From assembly GCF_030345695.1 (NCBI RefSeq), contig NZ_JAUASV010000008.1:1-64000 (forward strand): a stretch of 64,000 bases of DNA. Direction: 5' to 3'. Below, piece by piece: positions 34,114 through 42,710 of this stretch. The notes below the pieces were generated by a model. It ran no database searches, was not told the DNA's origin, and saw only the letters and a list, made by a program, of their open reading frames with translations. This stretch comes from Galbitalea sp. SE-J8 (GTDB lineage: Bacteria > Actinomycetota > Actinomycetes > Actinomycetales > Microbacteriaceae). Both the position numbers and the translations under genes were made by a program. The number at the start of each line of letters is the position of its first letter. Positions within the stretch are counted from its first letter, which is position 1.

Positions 34114-34911
34114 TCACCCCGCGTCCGGCGCACCCCACCTCGGCACCAGCGGGTTCGTCATGAGCGCGACGAGCTCGTGCAGCTCGCGCACCACGGCGGA
34201 CCGGCGTGCGGCGTCGACGGTCGCCGTGAGCATCGAGACGCCCACGGCGAGGGCGGGCGCCGACGACGACCGCGGCGGGATGGCGACGGCGATGCCCGTG
34301 ACCCCCGGGTGCACCTCCTCGTCGTCGACCGCGTATCCGCGCCCCCGCACGCCCGCGAGCTTCTCCAGCAGCGCCTCCGGGGTGCGCACGCTGCGGGGAG
34401 TGCGCTGCGGCAGGGTCGCCGGATCCTGGAATCGGCGGGCCACCTCATCCGGGTCGAGGTCGGCGAGCAGGGCGTTGCCGAGCGCCGTCGGGGCGGCGGG
34501 GAACCGGTCGCCGATGTCGGCCATCAGGCGCATCGGTGCGCGGCCGGTCGCGCGCGCCAGGTAGACCACCTCGGCGCCGTCGAGCATCGCGAGCTGCACC
34601 ACCTCGTGCGACAGGTGCGGCGCGTGGCGGCAGTAGCGGTAGAACTCGCCGAGCTCGTCCACGGTGCGCACGTACGCGCCGCCGAGCTCGACGAGCCGGT
34701 GGCCGAGCGTGTAGCCGGCGTCGCCGCGACGGATGAGCCCGCCGCTCTCGAGCACGACGCACAGGTTCAGCGTCGACGACTTGGCCGCGCCGATCGCGCG
34801 CGCGAGCTCGCTGAGCGGCAGCGGCATGCCCTCGGCCTGCTGCAGCACGTCGAGGATGCGCAGCGCGCGGGTCAGCGCCGGCGCGGGGTCCTTCTCCGGC
34901 AGGTCGCTCAA
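34114..34911 (-). CDS. IclR family transcriptional regulator
   Basis: 265 residues. The N-terminal winged helix (residues 10-75: ALTRALRILDVLQQAEGMPLPLSELARAIGAAKSSTLNLCVVLESGGLI) is followed by the GAF-like IclR effector domain (VVQLAMLDGAEVVYLARATG, FPAAPTALGNALLADL, RGYAVDDEEVHPGVTGIAVAI). It starts with TTG at 34911, overlapping the stop of the 2-hydroxyacid dehydrogenase gene (TTGA), with GGAG 6 nt upstream. It probably controls both island promoters. Confidence 0.92.
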   Translation of the reverse strand: MSDLPEKDPAPALTRALRILDVLQQAEGMPLPLSELARAIGAAKSSTLNLCVVLESGGLIRRGDAGYTLGHRLVELGGAYVRTVDELGEFYRYCRHAPHLSHEVVQLAMLDGAEVVYLARATGRAPMRLMADIGDRFPAAPTALGNALLADLDPDEVARRFQDPATLPQRTPRSVRTPEALLEKLAGVRGRGYAVDDEEVHPGVTGIAVAIPPRSSSAPALAVGVSMLTATVDAARRSAVVRELHELVALMTNPLVPRWGAPDAG

Positions 34912-35966
34912 TAGAACTCCACCGTGTCGACCCGGTTGCGCAGCTGGCGGCCGTCGAGGAACCGGGTGGCGTTGTCGGCGAACAGCTCGGCGATGCGACG
35001 CTCCTCGGCCGCGTCGAGCGCGGCGGTGTGCGGGCTCACGAGCACGTTCGGCAGGTCCCAGAGCGGGCTGGATGCGGCGAGCGGCTCGGCGGCGAACACG
35101 TCGAGCGCCGCGTATCCGACCCGACCGTCGCGCAGCGCTTCGATTAGGGCCTCCTCGTCGAAGACCGTGCCGCGACCGACGTTGACGACCGTGACGCCCG
35201 GGCGCACCGCGGCCCAGACCTCGGCCGAGAACAGCTTCTCGGTGAGCGCCGTGCCCGGCAGCGTCGACACGATGGCGTCGACGTCGCGCACGGCATCGAC
35301 GAGGTCGTCCGGGTGCACGATGCGGTCGACGCCGGGCACCTCGCGCTCGCTCCGCGCGACGCCGATCACCCGGGCGCCGAAGGCGGACAGCAGCGCGGCG
35401 ACGCGCGCCCCGATGCCGCCGAGCCCCGCGACGAGCACGGTCTGCTCGGCGAGCTGGCCGAGCACCCGGCGGTCCGCGGGCCACTCGTGCTCGCGCTGCT
35501 GGTGCTGCAGCAGCGGCAGCTGCTTGGCTCCGGCGAGCACGCCGAACACGGCGAACTCGGCGAGCGGGCCGCCGTGCACGCCGGCCGAGGTCGTGAACGC
35601 CACGCGGTCGAGGTCGGCGCGGGAGAGCTTCGCGGCGGCGACCTGCCCGCCGCCGCCCGCGGCCATGATGTGCACCCAGCGCAGGCCGGGGTTGGCGGCG
35701 ACGGTGCGCGCGAGGGCCGCGGGATCGACATCCGGGATGCCGTAGAGCGCGTCGGCGGAGTCGAGGAGCTGCTCGAAGCGCGCCTGCTGCTCGGGTGCGC
35801 GCCGGAACGCCGGGTCGCCCGCGAAGTCGGCCGGGAATCGCATGGGCGGCAGCAGGGACGCGTCTCCGACGAACCGCACGCGGGGTTCGTGTGCGACGAT
35901 GAGCTGCTGCAGCTCGGTCGGCAACGGCGTCGCGATCGCGACGACGAGCTCCTGGGACTCGGGCAT
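34908..35966 (-). CDS. D-2-hydroxyacid dehydrogenase
   Basis: 352-residue NAD(P)-dependent dehydrogenase of the GhrB/phosphoglycerate dehydrogenase group. Nucleotide loop GLGGIGARVA lies near residue 182; catalytic Arg is in IVSTLPGTALT-region/NVGRGTVF context and His in SPHTAALD. Possible substrates in this island are 2-ketogluconate or glyoxylate/hydroxypyruvate. ATG at 35966. It shares a transcript with the IclR gene. Confidence 0.9.
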   Translation of the reverse strand: MPESQELVVAIATPLPTELQQLIVAHEPRVRFVGDASLLPPMRFPADFAGDPAFRRAPEQQARFEQLLDSADALYGIPDVDPAALARTVAANPGLRWVHIMAAGGGGQVAAAKLSRADLDRVAFTTSAGVHGGPLAEFAVFGVLAGAKQLPLLQHQQREHEWPADRRVLGQLAEQTVLVAGLGGIGARVAALLSAFGARVIGVARSEREVPGVDRIVHPDDLVDAVRDVDAIVSTLPGTALTEKLFSAEVWAAVRPGVTVVNVGRGTVFDEEALIEALRDGRVGYAALDVFAAEPLAASSPLWDLPNVLVSPHTAALDAAEERRIAELFADNATRFLDGRQLRNRVDTVEFY

Positions 35967-36012
35967 GGTCCACCTCTCTCGAACGGCGGCGCAGCACGGG
36001 CGCCGAGGTGCC

Positions 36013-36051
36013 ATCGTAACGCCTTTCTGAACGCCGTTCACCCCATTGAAC
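36013..36051. promoter_or_regulatory. Divergent promoter with IclR-like operator
   Basis: Minus strand GTGAAC (36041-36036), 17 bp, TACGAT (36018-36013) drives the hydroxyacid dehydrogenase. Palindrome TGAACGCCGTTCA at 36028-36040 and half-site TGAAC at 36047-36051. On the plus strand TAGGGT (36062-36067) lies 6 nt before the ATG at 36074. Confidence 0.75.
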
Positions 36052-36073
36052 AAAACCGGGGTAGGGTGACGGC

Positions 36074-37033
36074 ATGACCATCGATCCCAACGGCGGGGTG
36101 GAGCGCCCGCGCGTCGGCGTCATCGGCCTCGGCGCGATGGGTCGGCCCATGGCCCACGCGCTGCTGCGCTCGTTCGGCGCGCTCTCGGTCACCGCGCGCC
36201 GCCCGAGCGCCGCGGACGACCTCGTCGAGGCCGGCGCCGACTGGCGCGACAGCCCCGCCGACCTCGCGGCGGCGAGCGACGTCGTGCTGCTCATGCTCCC
36301 CGACCTGCCGCAGGTGCGCGCGGTGCTCGACGGCGACGACGGCATCCTGGCCTCGACCGGCGCGCATCCGCTGCTGCTCGTGATCGGCTCGACGAGCGAC
36401 CCCGACGGGGTGCGCGCCCTCGCGCGCGAGACGGACGAGCGCACGGCCGGGCGCATCCGTCTCATCGACGCGCCGGTGTCGGGCGGCGAGGAGGGCGCGC
36501 GGGACGCGAGCCTCGCCGTGTTCGTCGGAGGCGCGGATGACGACGTCGAGCGCGCCTGGCCTGTGCTGCGCGCCGTCGGGCACCCCGAGCACCTCGGCCC
36601 GCTCGGCGCCGGACAGATCGCCAAGGCGTGCAACCAGCTCATCGTCGCGGCCACGATCATGGCCCTCGGCGAGGCGGCCGTGCTCGCCGAGCGCGGCGGC
36701 CTCGACGTCGAGACCCTGTTCGCGCTGCTCGGTCGCGGCTACGCGGGCAGCCGCGTGCTCGCCACCCGCGGCGCACGGATGGCCGAGCGCGACTACCGCC
36801 CGTCCGGGGCCGCCGTCTACCTGCGCAAGGACCTGCGCATCGCGGAGGCGTCCGCTCGCGAGCGCGGCGTCGACGGGGCGCTGATCTCCGCGCTGCGTGC
36901 GCGCGTCGAGCAGCTCGTCGACGACGGGCTCGGCGACGACGACATCGCCGTGGCCCGGCTGTTCGTCGAGCGGCGCTCGGTCGTCGCGCGATCCACTCCC
37001 CACCCCCACCCCCCGAAGGAGAAGCACACATGA
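36074..37033 (+). CDS. NAD(P)-dependent beta-hydroxyacid dehydrogenase
   Basis: 319 residues, 3-hydroxyisobutyrate/tartronate semialdehyde dehydrogenase type. GLGAMGRPMA (residues 17-26) binds the cofactor; DAPVSGGEEGARDASLAVFVGG binds substrate, and the catalytic lysine is in GAGQIAKACNQLIV. Its C-terminal Pro/His-rich tail overlaps the gnd start by four bases. Probably a sugar-acid or hydroxy-acid reductase of the island. Confidence 0.9.
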   Translation: MTIDPNGGVERPRVGVIGLGAMGRPMAHALLRSFGALSVTARRPSAADDLVEAGADWRDSPADLAAASDVVLLMLPDLPQVRAVLDGDDGILASTGAHPLLLVIGSTSDPDGVRALARETDERTAGRIRLIDAPVSGGEEGARDASLAVFVGGADDDVERAWPVLRAVGHPEHLGPLGAGQIAKACNQLIVAATIMALGEAAVLAERGGLDVETLFALLGRGYAGSRVLATRGARMAERDYRPSGAAVYLRKDLRIAEASARERGVDGALISALRARVEQLVDDGLGDDDIAVARLFVERRSVVARSTPHPHPPKEKHT

Positions 37034-38502
37034 CCCAGCAGGAGACCACGGACGACACTCGCGCCGTCGCCAACATCGGCGTCGTCGGCATGGCCGTGAT
37101 GGGCTCGAACCTGGCCCGCAACCTCGCGAGCCGCGAGGGCAACACCGTCGCGATCTTCAACCGCTCGTACGAGAAGACGCAGACCGTGCTCGACGAGCAC
37201 CCCGAGGCCGAGTTCGCGCCGGCGCACGGCTACGAGGAGTTCGCGGCGTCGCTCACGAAGCCGCGCACCGCGATCATCATGGTGCAGGCCGGCCGCGGCA
37301 CGGATGCCGTGATCGACGAGCTCACGCGGGTGTTCGAGCCCGGCGACATCATCGTCGACGGCGGCAACGCACTGTTCACCGACACCATCCGCCGCGAGAA
37401 GGCGGTGCGCGAGACGGGCATCAACTTCGTCGGCGCCGGCATCTCGGGCGGCGAGGAGGGCGCCCTCAAGGGACCGTCGATCATGCCCGGCGGCTCCGCC
37501 GAGGCCTGGGAGACGCTCGGCCCGATCCTGAAGAGCATCGCCGCGGTCGCCGAGGGCGAGCCGTGCGTGACCCACGTCGGCACCGACGGCGCCGGCCACT
37601 TCGTCAAGATGATCCACAACGGCATCGAGTACGTCGACATGCAGCTGATCGGCGAGGCGTACGACCTCATCCGGCGCGGCACCGGCAAGACGCCGGCCGA
37701 GATCGCGGACATCTTCGCCGAGTGGAACCGCGGCGAGCTCGAGTCCTACCTCATCGAGATCACCGCCGAGGTGCTGCGCCAGAGCGACTCCGCTTCCGGT
37801 CGTCCGCTCGTCGACGTCATCCTCGACGCGGCCGGGGCCAAGGGCACCGGCGCCTGGACCGTGCAGACCGCGCTCGACCTCGGCATCCCCGTGTCGGGAA
37901 TCGCGGAGGCGGTGTTCGCGCGCTCGCTGTCGTCGAAGCCTGCGCAGCGCGCCGGGGCCTCCGACCTGCCCGGCCCGTCGGAGCAGGTCTCGGTCGACGA
38001 CCAGGACGCCTTCGTCGAGGACGTGCGCCGCGCGCTCTACGCCTCGAAGATCATCGCCTACTCGCAGGGCTTCGACGCGATCGTCGCGGGCGCCGAGCAG
38101 TACGGCTGGGACATCAAGAAGGGCGACATCGCGAAGATCTGGCGGGGCGGCTGCATCATCCGCGCCCAGTTCCTGAACCGCATCACGGATGCCTACGCCG
38201 AGGACCCGGGACTCGTCGCGCTCATCCTCGCGCCCTACTTCCGCGAGGCGATCGAGGGCGCGCAGGACGCCTGGCGCCGCGTCATCGTCCACGCCGTCGA
38301 GGCCGGCATCCCGACCCCGGCGTTCTCGTCGTCGCTCGCCTACTACGACGGGCTGCGCGCCGACCGCCTGCCGGCCGCGCTCATCCAGGGCCAGCGCGAC
38401 TACTTCGGGGCGCACACCTACAAGCGCATCGACAAGCCCGGCACGTTCCACACGCTGTGGTCGGGCGACCGCACGGAGATCGAGGCGACCGACGCCCACT
38501 GA
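37030..38502 (+). CDS. gnd: 6-phosphogluconate dehydrogenase (decarboxylating)
   Basis: 490 residues, normal length. Cofactor loop GMAVMGSNLARN, then NRSYEKT (Arg/Thr hinting NADP preference), signature GAGISGGEEGALKGPSIMPGG, catalytic lysine in GAGHFVKMIHNGIEY, and C-terminal YDGLRADRLPAALIQGQRDYFGAHTYKRIDKPG. It converts 6-phosphogluconate from GntK to ribulose 5-phosphate and CO2. ATG at 37030 with GAAGGAGAAG upstream. Transcribed with the preceding dehydrogenase under the IclR-like operator. Confidence 0.97.
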   Translation: MTQQETTDDTRAVANIGVVGMAVMGSNLARNLASREGNTVAIFNRSYEKTQTVLDEHPEAEFAPAHGYEEFAASLTKPRTAIIMVQAGRGTDAVIDELTRVFEPGDIIVDGGNALFTDTIRREKAVRETGINFVGAGISGGEEGALKGPSIMPGGSAEAWETLGPILKSIAAVAEGEPCVTHVGTDGAGHFVKMIHNGIEYVDMQLIGEAYDLIRRGTGKTPAEIADIFAEWNRGELESYLIEITAEVLRQSDSASGRPLVDVILDAAGAKGTGAWTVQTALDLGIPVSGIAEAVFARSLSSKPAQRAGASDLPGPSEQVSVDDQDAFVEDVRRALYASKIIAYSQGFDAIVAGAEQYGWDIKKGDIAKIWRGGCIIRAQFLNRITDAYAEDPGLVALILAPYFREAIEGAQDAWRRVIVHAVEAGIPTPAFSSSLAYYDGLRADRLPAALIQGQRDYFGAHTYKRIDKPGTFHTLWSGDRTEIEATDAH

Positions 38503-38521
38503 CGGGATTCGCCCGCCCGGC

Positions 38522-38935
38522 CTACGGCTGGCACTGAGCGCTCAGTGGACCGCCGGGCACCGTCGTGTCGTTTGCGACGACACGGATGTGGCCCACGGTC
38601 TCGAGGGGAACGTGCGGATACGCCTGGAGCACCTGCTCGGGTGTCGAGCCGAGCCCGATCCCGTTCTCGGTCCGATAGCGATCCGTGAAGAAGCTGACGG
38701 CGATGACGGCCCCCGATCTCGGGTGATCGGATTGCGTGACCACGGTGAAGTCCGGCGCGGATGCGGCGCGCGCACGCGCTCGGGTCGTAGGCGAGCAGAT
38801 CGGCGGTCGCGGACTCCGGAACGGCCTGGCCGACCACGATCGGACCGAATCCGTCGACCGAGATGACGGGTGAGCGATCTGCCGGCGGCGGCGAACCGGG
38901 CGGGGCCGACGAGGGCGCTGCGCTGCTCGGCGGCG
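38522..38935 (-). pseudogene. Remnant of a secreted/lipoprotein-like gene
   Basis: Reading from 38935, an Ala/Ser/Pro linker leads into VISVDGFGPIVVGQAVPESATADLLAYDPSACA; the frame then shifts near 38766-38772, in a GCGCGCGC run, and continues as ASAPDFTVVTQSDHPRSGAVIAVSFFTDRYRTENGIGLGSTPEQVLQAYPHV to the stop at 38522. The start and any signal peptide or lipobox are missing, since the CoA-transferase stop codon (38936-38938) abuts it. Such proteins are usually envelope lipoproteins of unknown role. A sequencing error could explain the shift but not the missing start. Confidence 0.7.
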
Positions 38936-40270
38936 CTACCACTCCGGTGCGTCGCTGCCGAGCGGGCGCGGCCCGCGCTCGAAGCGCAGCGGCTCGCCGC
39001 CGACGAGCACGGGCGACGGCAGCAGGCTCGCCGGGCCCCACGGCGTGTGCAGCACGGATGCCGGCGCGAGCCGCGCGAGCGCCCCCGACTCCGGCGGCGA
39101 GGCCGGCTCGCCGCGCCCGGCATCCGTGAGCGCGACCGCCGTCCGCGCGAGCGAGAGCCGCGCCCGGCTCCCGCGGCCGGTGCGCGCCCGGCGCGCGAGC
39201 CCGACGAGGGCCGCGGCCGCCGCGAGGTACCCGGTGGCGTGGTCGAGCGCCTGCACGGGCAGCGGCGTCGGGCGGTCGCGGCCGAACCAGCGCATCCCCT
39301 CCTCGGCAATGCCGCTCGACATCTGCACGAGGCTGTCGAACCCGCGCCGCGTGGCCCACGGCCCGGTGTACCCGTAGGCGTCGAGGCCGACGTCGACGAT
39401 GCCCGGACGGATCGCGTCGAGATCGCCCAGACCGAGCCGGGCGAGGGCGTCGGCGCGGTAGCCGTGCACGACGATGTCCGCCTCGGCGACGAGTGCGCGC
39501 AGCCGGTCGTGGCCGGCGGCCGTGCGCGCGTCGAGGCGGGCGCAGCGCTTGCCGAGCGTCATGTCGGGCTCGAGGGCGGGCTCGTCCCAGCCGGGCGGGT
39601 CGACGCGCAGCACGTCCGCGCCGAGCCCGGCGAGGAGGCGCGTGGCGACCGGCCCCGCGATGACGCGCGTGAGGTCGAGCACGCGCGCACTCGCGATCGC
39701 CGTCGTCCCGCCGCCCGCGCGGCCCTCGCCCCACGCGACGAGCGGCTCGGCGGCGACCGCCGCGCCCTGCGGATGCCGCGCCCACTCCCCCGCCGTGCGC
39801 ATCACGGCCGCGCATCCGCCCGCCGCGACCACCGCGGACTCGAGCTCCTCGCCGCGCCACGCCGCGACGGCGGCGACCACCGCATCCGCCTCGGGTGCGA
39901 CGCCGAGCACGGCGATGGCCGCCGCGCGGTGGTGCGGCGCGTTCGTGTGCAGGCGGATCCAGCCGTCCGCCGAGCGGTAGTCGCCGGCGAGGGCGTCCCA
40001 CGGCGAGGGAACCGCGGCCGGGTCGTGCGGTCGCACGGCCGCGCCGAACCACGCCGACGCGAGCGCGGAGTCGACGCGCACCTCCGCGCCGCCCGTCACG
40101 AGAGCCGCCGCGCGCCCCGCGACGGCGACGGATGCCGCGGCGAGCTCGGACACCGCGAGCGCCGAGTCGAGCGTCGCCGCGCCCTCGATCGCGACGGGCG
40201 CCGCCCGCTCGCCGGGCGCGAGCTGCTCCCAGAGCTTGTCGGCGAGTGATCGTGACGGGGCCGTGACCAT
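38936..40270 (-). CDS. CoA-transferase, family III (CaiB/BaiF-like)
   Basis: 444 residues. The central and second half matches family III CoA transferases: VLDLTRVIAGPVATRLLAGLGADVLRVDPPGWDEP, then KRCARLDARTAAGHDRLRALVAEADIVVHGYRADALARLGLGD, with the nucleophilic acidic residue expected near the DIVVHGYR region, and FDSLVQMSSGIAEEGMRWFG. The first 130 residues are a divergent, Ala-rich domain. Substrate unknown. ATG at 40270 chosen; a GTG at 40276 is possible. Confidence 0.85.
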   Translation of the reverse strand: MVTAPSRSLADKLWEQLAPGERAAPVAIEGAATLDSALAVSELAAASVAVAGRAAALVTGGAEVRVDSALASAWFGAAVRPHDPAAVPSPWDALAGDYRSADGWIRLHTNAPHHRAAAIAVLGVAPEADAVVAAVAAWRGEELESAVVAAGGCAAVMRTAGEWARHPQGAAVAAEPLVAWGEGRAGGGTTAIASARVLDLTRVIAGPVATRLLAGLGADVLRVDPPGWDEPALEPDMTLGKRCARLDARTAAGHDRLRALVAEADIVVHGYRADALARLGLGDLDAIRPGIVDVGLDAYGYTGPWATRRGFDSLVQMSSGIAEEGMRWFGRDRPTPLPVQALDHATGYLAAAAALVGLARRARTGRGSRARLSLARTAVALTDAGRGEPASPPESGALARLAPASVLHTPWGPASLLPSPVLVGGEPLRFERGPRPLGSDAPEW

Positions 40271-40311
40271 GCGCACACGATAGGCCCGGGCAGGTTTGCC
40301 AGACTGTCGCC

Positions 40312-40674
40312 GTGGAGGACGAGTACCACCCCGAGCTCGCGGAGTACGAGCCGTTCGAGCCGCACCGCCGCTCGCGCCGCCGCAGCTACCTGCTCCGCGT
40401 CGTCGTCATCGTCGCGGTGCTCGCCCTCGTGCTGCCCGGCGTGCTCACGACCTACGGCCTCGCCTCGTCGACGGCCGCGCGCGCGTGCGTCGCGTGGGCG
40501 CGGCAGATCGTCGACGAGCAGCACCGCACGGATGCCCGCTGGGAGTGGGCGGGACCGGGCGGCATGGGCTGGCAGTGCTACGCCTACACGGCCGAGGGCG
40601 AGCGCTTCGTGCGGTCGCTCGGGCCGATCCCGGTCGCGCCGGAGCTGATCGGCGTGGGCGCGGTCGGCGCCTGA
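40312..40674 (+). CDS. Small single-span membrane protein
   Basis: 120 residues: acidic N terminus, a basic patch (RRSRRRSYLLR), one transmembrane helix (about 29-48, VVVIVAVLALVLPGVLTTY), and an external domain of about 70 residues with two cysteines (RACVAW and WQCYAY) and several Trp. No known domain. The GTG at 40312 follows a CAGACT box by 6 nt, consistent with a leaderless start. Divergent from the CoA-transferase gene. Confidence 0.75.
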   Translation: MEDEYHPELAEYEPFEPHRRSRRRSYLLRVVVIVAVLALVLPGVLTTYGLASSTAARACVAWARQIVDEQHRTDARWEWAGPGGMGWQCYAYTAEGERFVRSLGPIPVAPELIGVGAVGA

Positions 40675-40699
40675 GGCTCGCCCCGCGCCGCCGGCGTCG

Positions 40700-42694
40700 T
40701 CAGACCAGCACGCGCTCGCGCGGCATCCGCACGATCGCGGTCGTGCCGGTGACGCCGTCGGACTGCAGCGTGATCGAGCCGCCCGCCTCCTCCGCGGTCG
40801 TGCGCACGATCGACAGGCCGAGGCCCGTGCCGCTCGCGCTCGCGTACGGGTCCACCCGGTAGAACCGGTCGAACACGGTCTCGAGCAGGTGCGGCGGGAT
40901 GCCCGGGCCGGTGTCGGCGACGCGCACCGTCACCCACGCGTCGTCCTCCTCGAGCTCGACGCTCACCCGGTCGCCCCGGCGCGCGTACTTGAGCGCGTTC
41001 GAGACGAGGTTGGCGAGGATCACGGCGTACGAGTCGCCTCGCACGGTCGTGGCCTCGACGTCGCCCCCCGCGATCGAGATCCGCACGCCCCGGGTGTCGG
41101 CGTCGTGCAGCACGTCCTCGACGGCCTCCGCGGCGAGGTCGGCGACGGGCCGTGCCGTGTCGCTCGCCTCGAGACGGAGCCCGGATGCGAGCAGCTGGCC
41201 GACGAGCATCGCCAGACGACGCGCGTTGCGGCCGATGACCTCCACGTAGCCCCGCGCGGGCTCGCGCAGCCGCTCGTCGGCGAGCTCCTCCGCGTAGCCC
41301 TGGATGCTCGTGAGCGGAGTGCGCAGCTCGTGGCTCACCGAGGCGATGAACTCCTCGTGCTTGGCGTTGATCGCGCGCAGCCGGTCGGCGCTGCGCCGCT
41401 CCAGCGCGACGAGGTCGTGCAGCGCGCGCTCCTCGCGCCGCCGCTCCGTGACGTCGATGAGCTGCACGGTGACCACGCGCGGCCCCGACGGCACGGCGGC
41501 CTCCGCGACGTAGGCCTCGAACTCGTGGCCCGACCCGGCGATCGCGACCGGCACCGGCGAGACGCGGGCGCTGCGGTCGAGGATGTCGCCGAGCAGCGCG
41601 CGCAGCTCCTCGGTCGGTTCGGCGTCGAACTGCGCCGCCACGAACGGGTCGCGCCCGAAGGCGCGCACGAGCATCGCCCGTGCCGCCTGGTTCGCCTCCA
41701 GCAGCCGCACGCTCTCCCCGGTGCGCTCGATGAGCACGAGCCCGACCCGCGCCATCTCGAGTCCCGAGCGCAGCAGCCGCTCGCTCGCGACGGCGCGACG
41801 CGCGAGCCGCTCGCGGTCGACCTGCGCGACGGCCAGCAGCAGGAGCACGGCCGCCTGCGTGAGCAGGTAGCCGAGCAGGAGGATGGCGCCCACCTGGGGC
41901 GACACGTCGAGCTGGGCGAAGGGGCCCGTGCCCGCCGCCGTCGCGACGACCGTCGCGATCGCCACGACGAGCATCTCCCAGCACAGCCAGAGCAGGCCGA
42001 GCCGGAACGCCGCCCAGACGAGCGCCGGCAGCACGACGAACTCGAGCGGCACGGTGACGCTCGGCCAGAGCACGAGCGTGAGCACGGCCGCGAGCACGAC
42101 CGGCTGGGCGACGCGCTCCCACGGCCGGCCGCGGAGCGGCTCCGGCGGGATGAGCGCGATCGGCGCCACGATGAGCACCGCGGCGATGTGCGACGGCACC
42201 ACCGTCACGAAGGCGAGCAGCGGCACCGGGGCATCCGTCAGTCCGAGGCCGACGGAGCCGAGCACGCCGATCGGGAGCGCCCCGACGGTGCTCGCGAGCA
42301 GCAGCCGCGCGACGTCGCCCACGGAGCGCAGCTCGGGCGACTCGTGCCCCCGCCGGGTGAGCACGGTCGAGACGATGAGCGCCTCGAGGGCGTTCCCGAC
42401 GCTGAGCAGCACCGCCGACTCGACGACGCGTCCGCCGAGGAGGTTGCCCGCGAGAGTCACGGCGAACACGGCGAGCGCGACCGGCCACACGCGCCGCCGG
42501 GCGAGCAGCGCCGCGACGACGGCGAGCCCGGCGGCCGGCCAGAACGAGGCGACACCCGCGCCCGGAAAGCTCAGTCGCACGGCGGTCGAGCTGACGGGCA
42601 GCTCGAGCAACACGAGGGCCGCGATGAGCAGCATCCGCGTGCTCGGCGGTCGCGACCGCGCCCAGGCGATGAAGGCGATCGACCCGGTCTCCAT
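40700..42694 (-). CDS. Sensor histidine kinase with MASE1 domain
   Basis: 664 residues. An eight-helix MASE1-type sensor (about 18-290) leads to a PAS-like region (300-420, GLEMARVGLVLIERTGESVRLLEANQAARAML), the HisKA domain with phospho-His in FIASVSHELRTPLTSIQGYAEEL, and HATPase_c with N-box NLVSNALKYA, G1 VADTGPGIPPH, F box VFDRFYR and G2 GTGLGLSIV. No response regulator is in view, so the partner is elsewhere. It starts 16 nt after the prs stop and may be co-transcribed. Confidence 0.92.
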   Translation of the reverse strand: METGSIAFIAWARSRPPSTRMLLIAALVLLELPVSSTAVRLSFPGAGVASFWPAAGLAVVAALLARRRVWPVALAVFAVTLAGNLLGGRVVESAVLLSVGNALEALIVSTVLTRRGHESPELRSVGDVARLLLASTVGALPIGVLGSVGLGLTDAPVPLLAFVTVVPSHIAAVLIVAPIALIPPEPLRGRPWERVAQPVVLAAVLTLVLWPSVTVPLEFVVLPALVWAAFRLGLLWLCWEMLVVAIATVVATAAGTGPFAQLDVSPQVGAILLLGYLLTQAAVLLLLAVAQVDRERLARRAVASERLLRSGLEMARVGLVLIERTGESVRLLEANQAARAMLVRAFGRDPFVAAQFDAEPTEELRALLGDILDRSARVSPVPVAIAGSGHEFEAYVAEAAVPSGPRVVTVQLIDVTERRREERALHDLVALERRSADRLRAINAKHEEFIASVSHELRTPLTSIQGYAEELADERLREPARGYVEVIGRNARRLAMLVGQLLASGLRLEASDTARPVADLAAEAVEDVLHDADTRGVRISIAGGDVEATTVRGDSYAVILANLVSNALKYARRGDRVSVELEEDDAWVTVRVADTGPGIPPHLLETVFDRFYRVDPYASASGTGLGLSIVRTTAEEAGGSITLQSDGVTGTTAIVRMPRERVLV

Positions 42695-42710
42695 GGTGAC
42701 GCCGCTGGTG

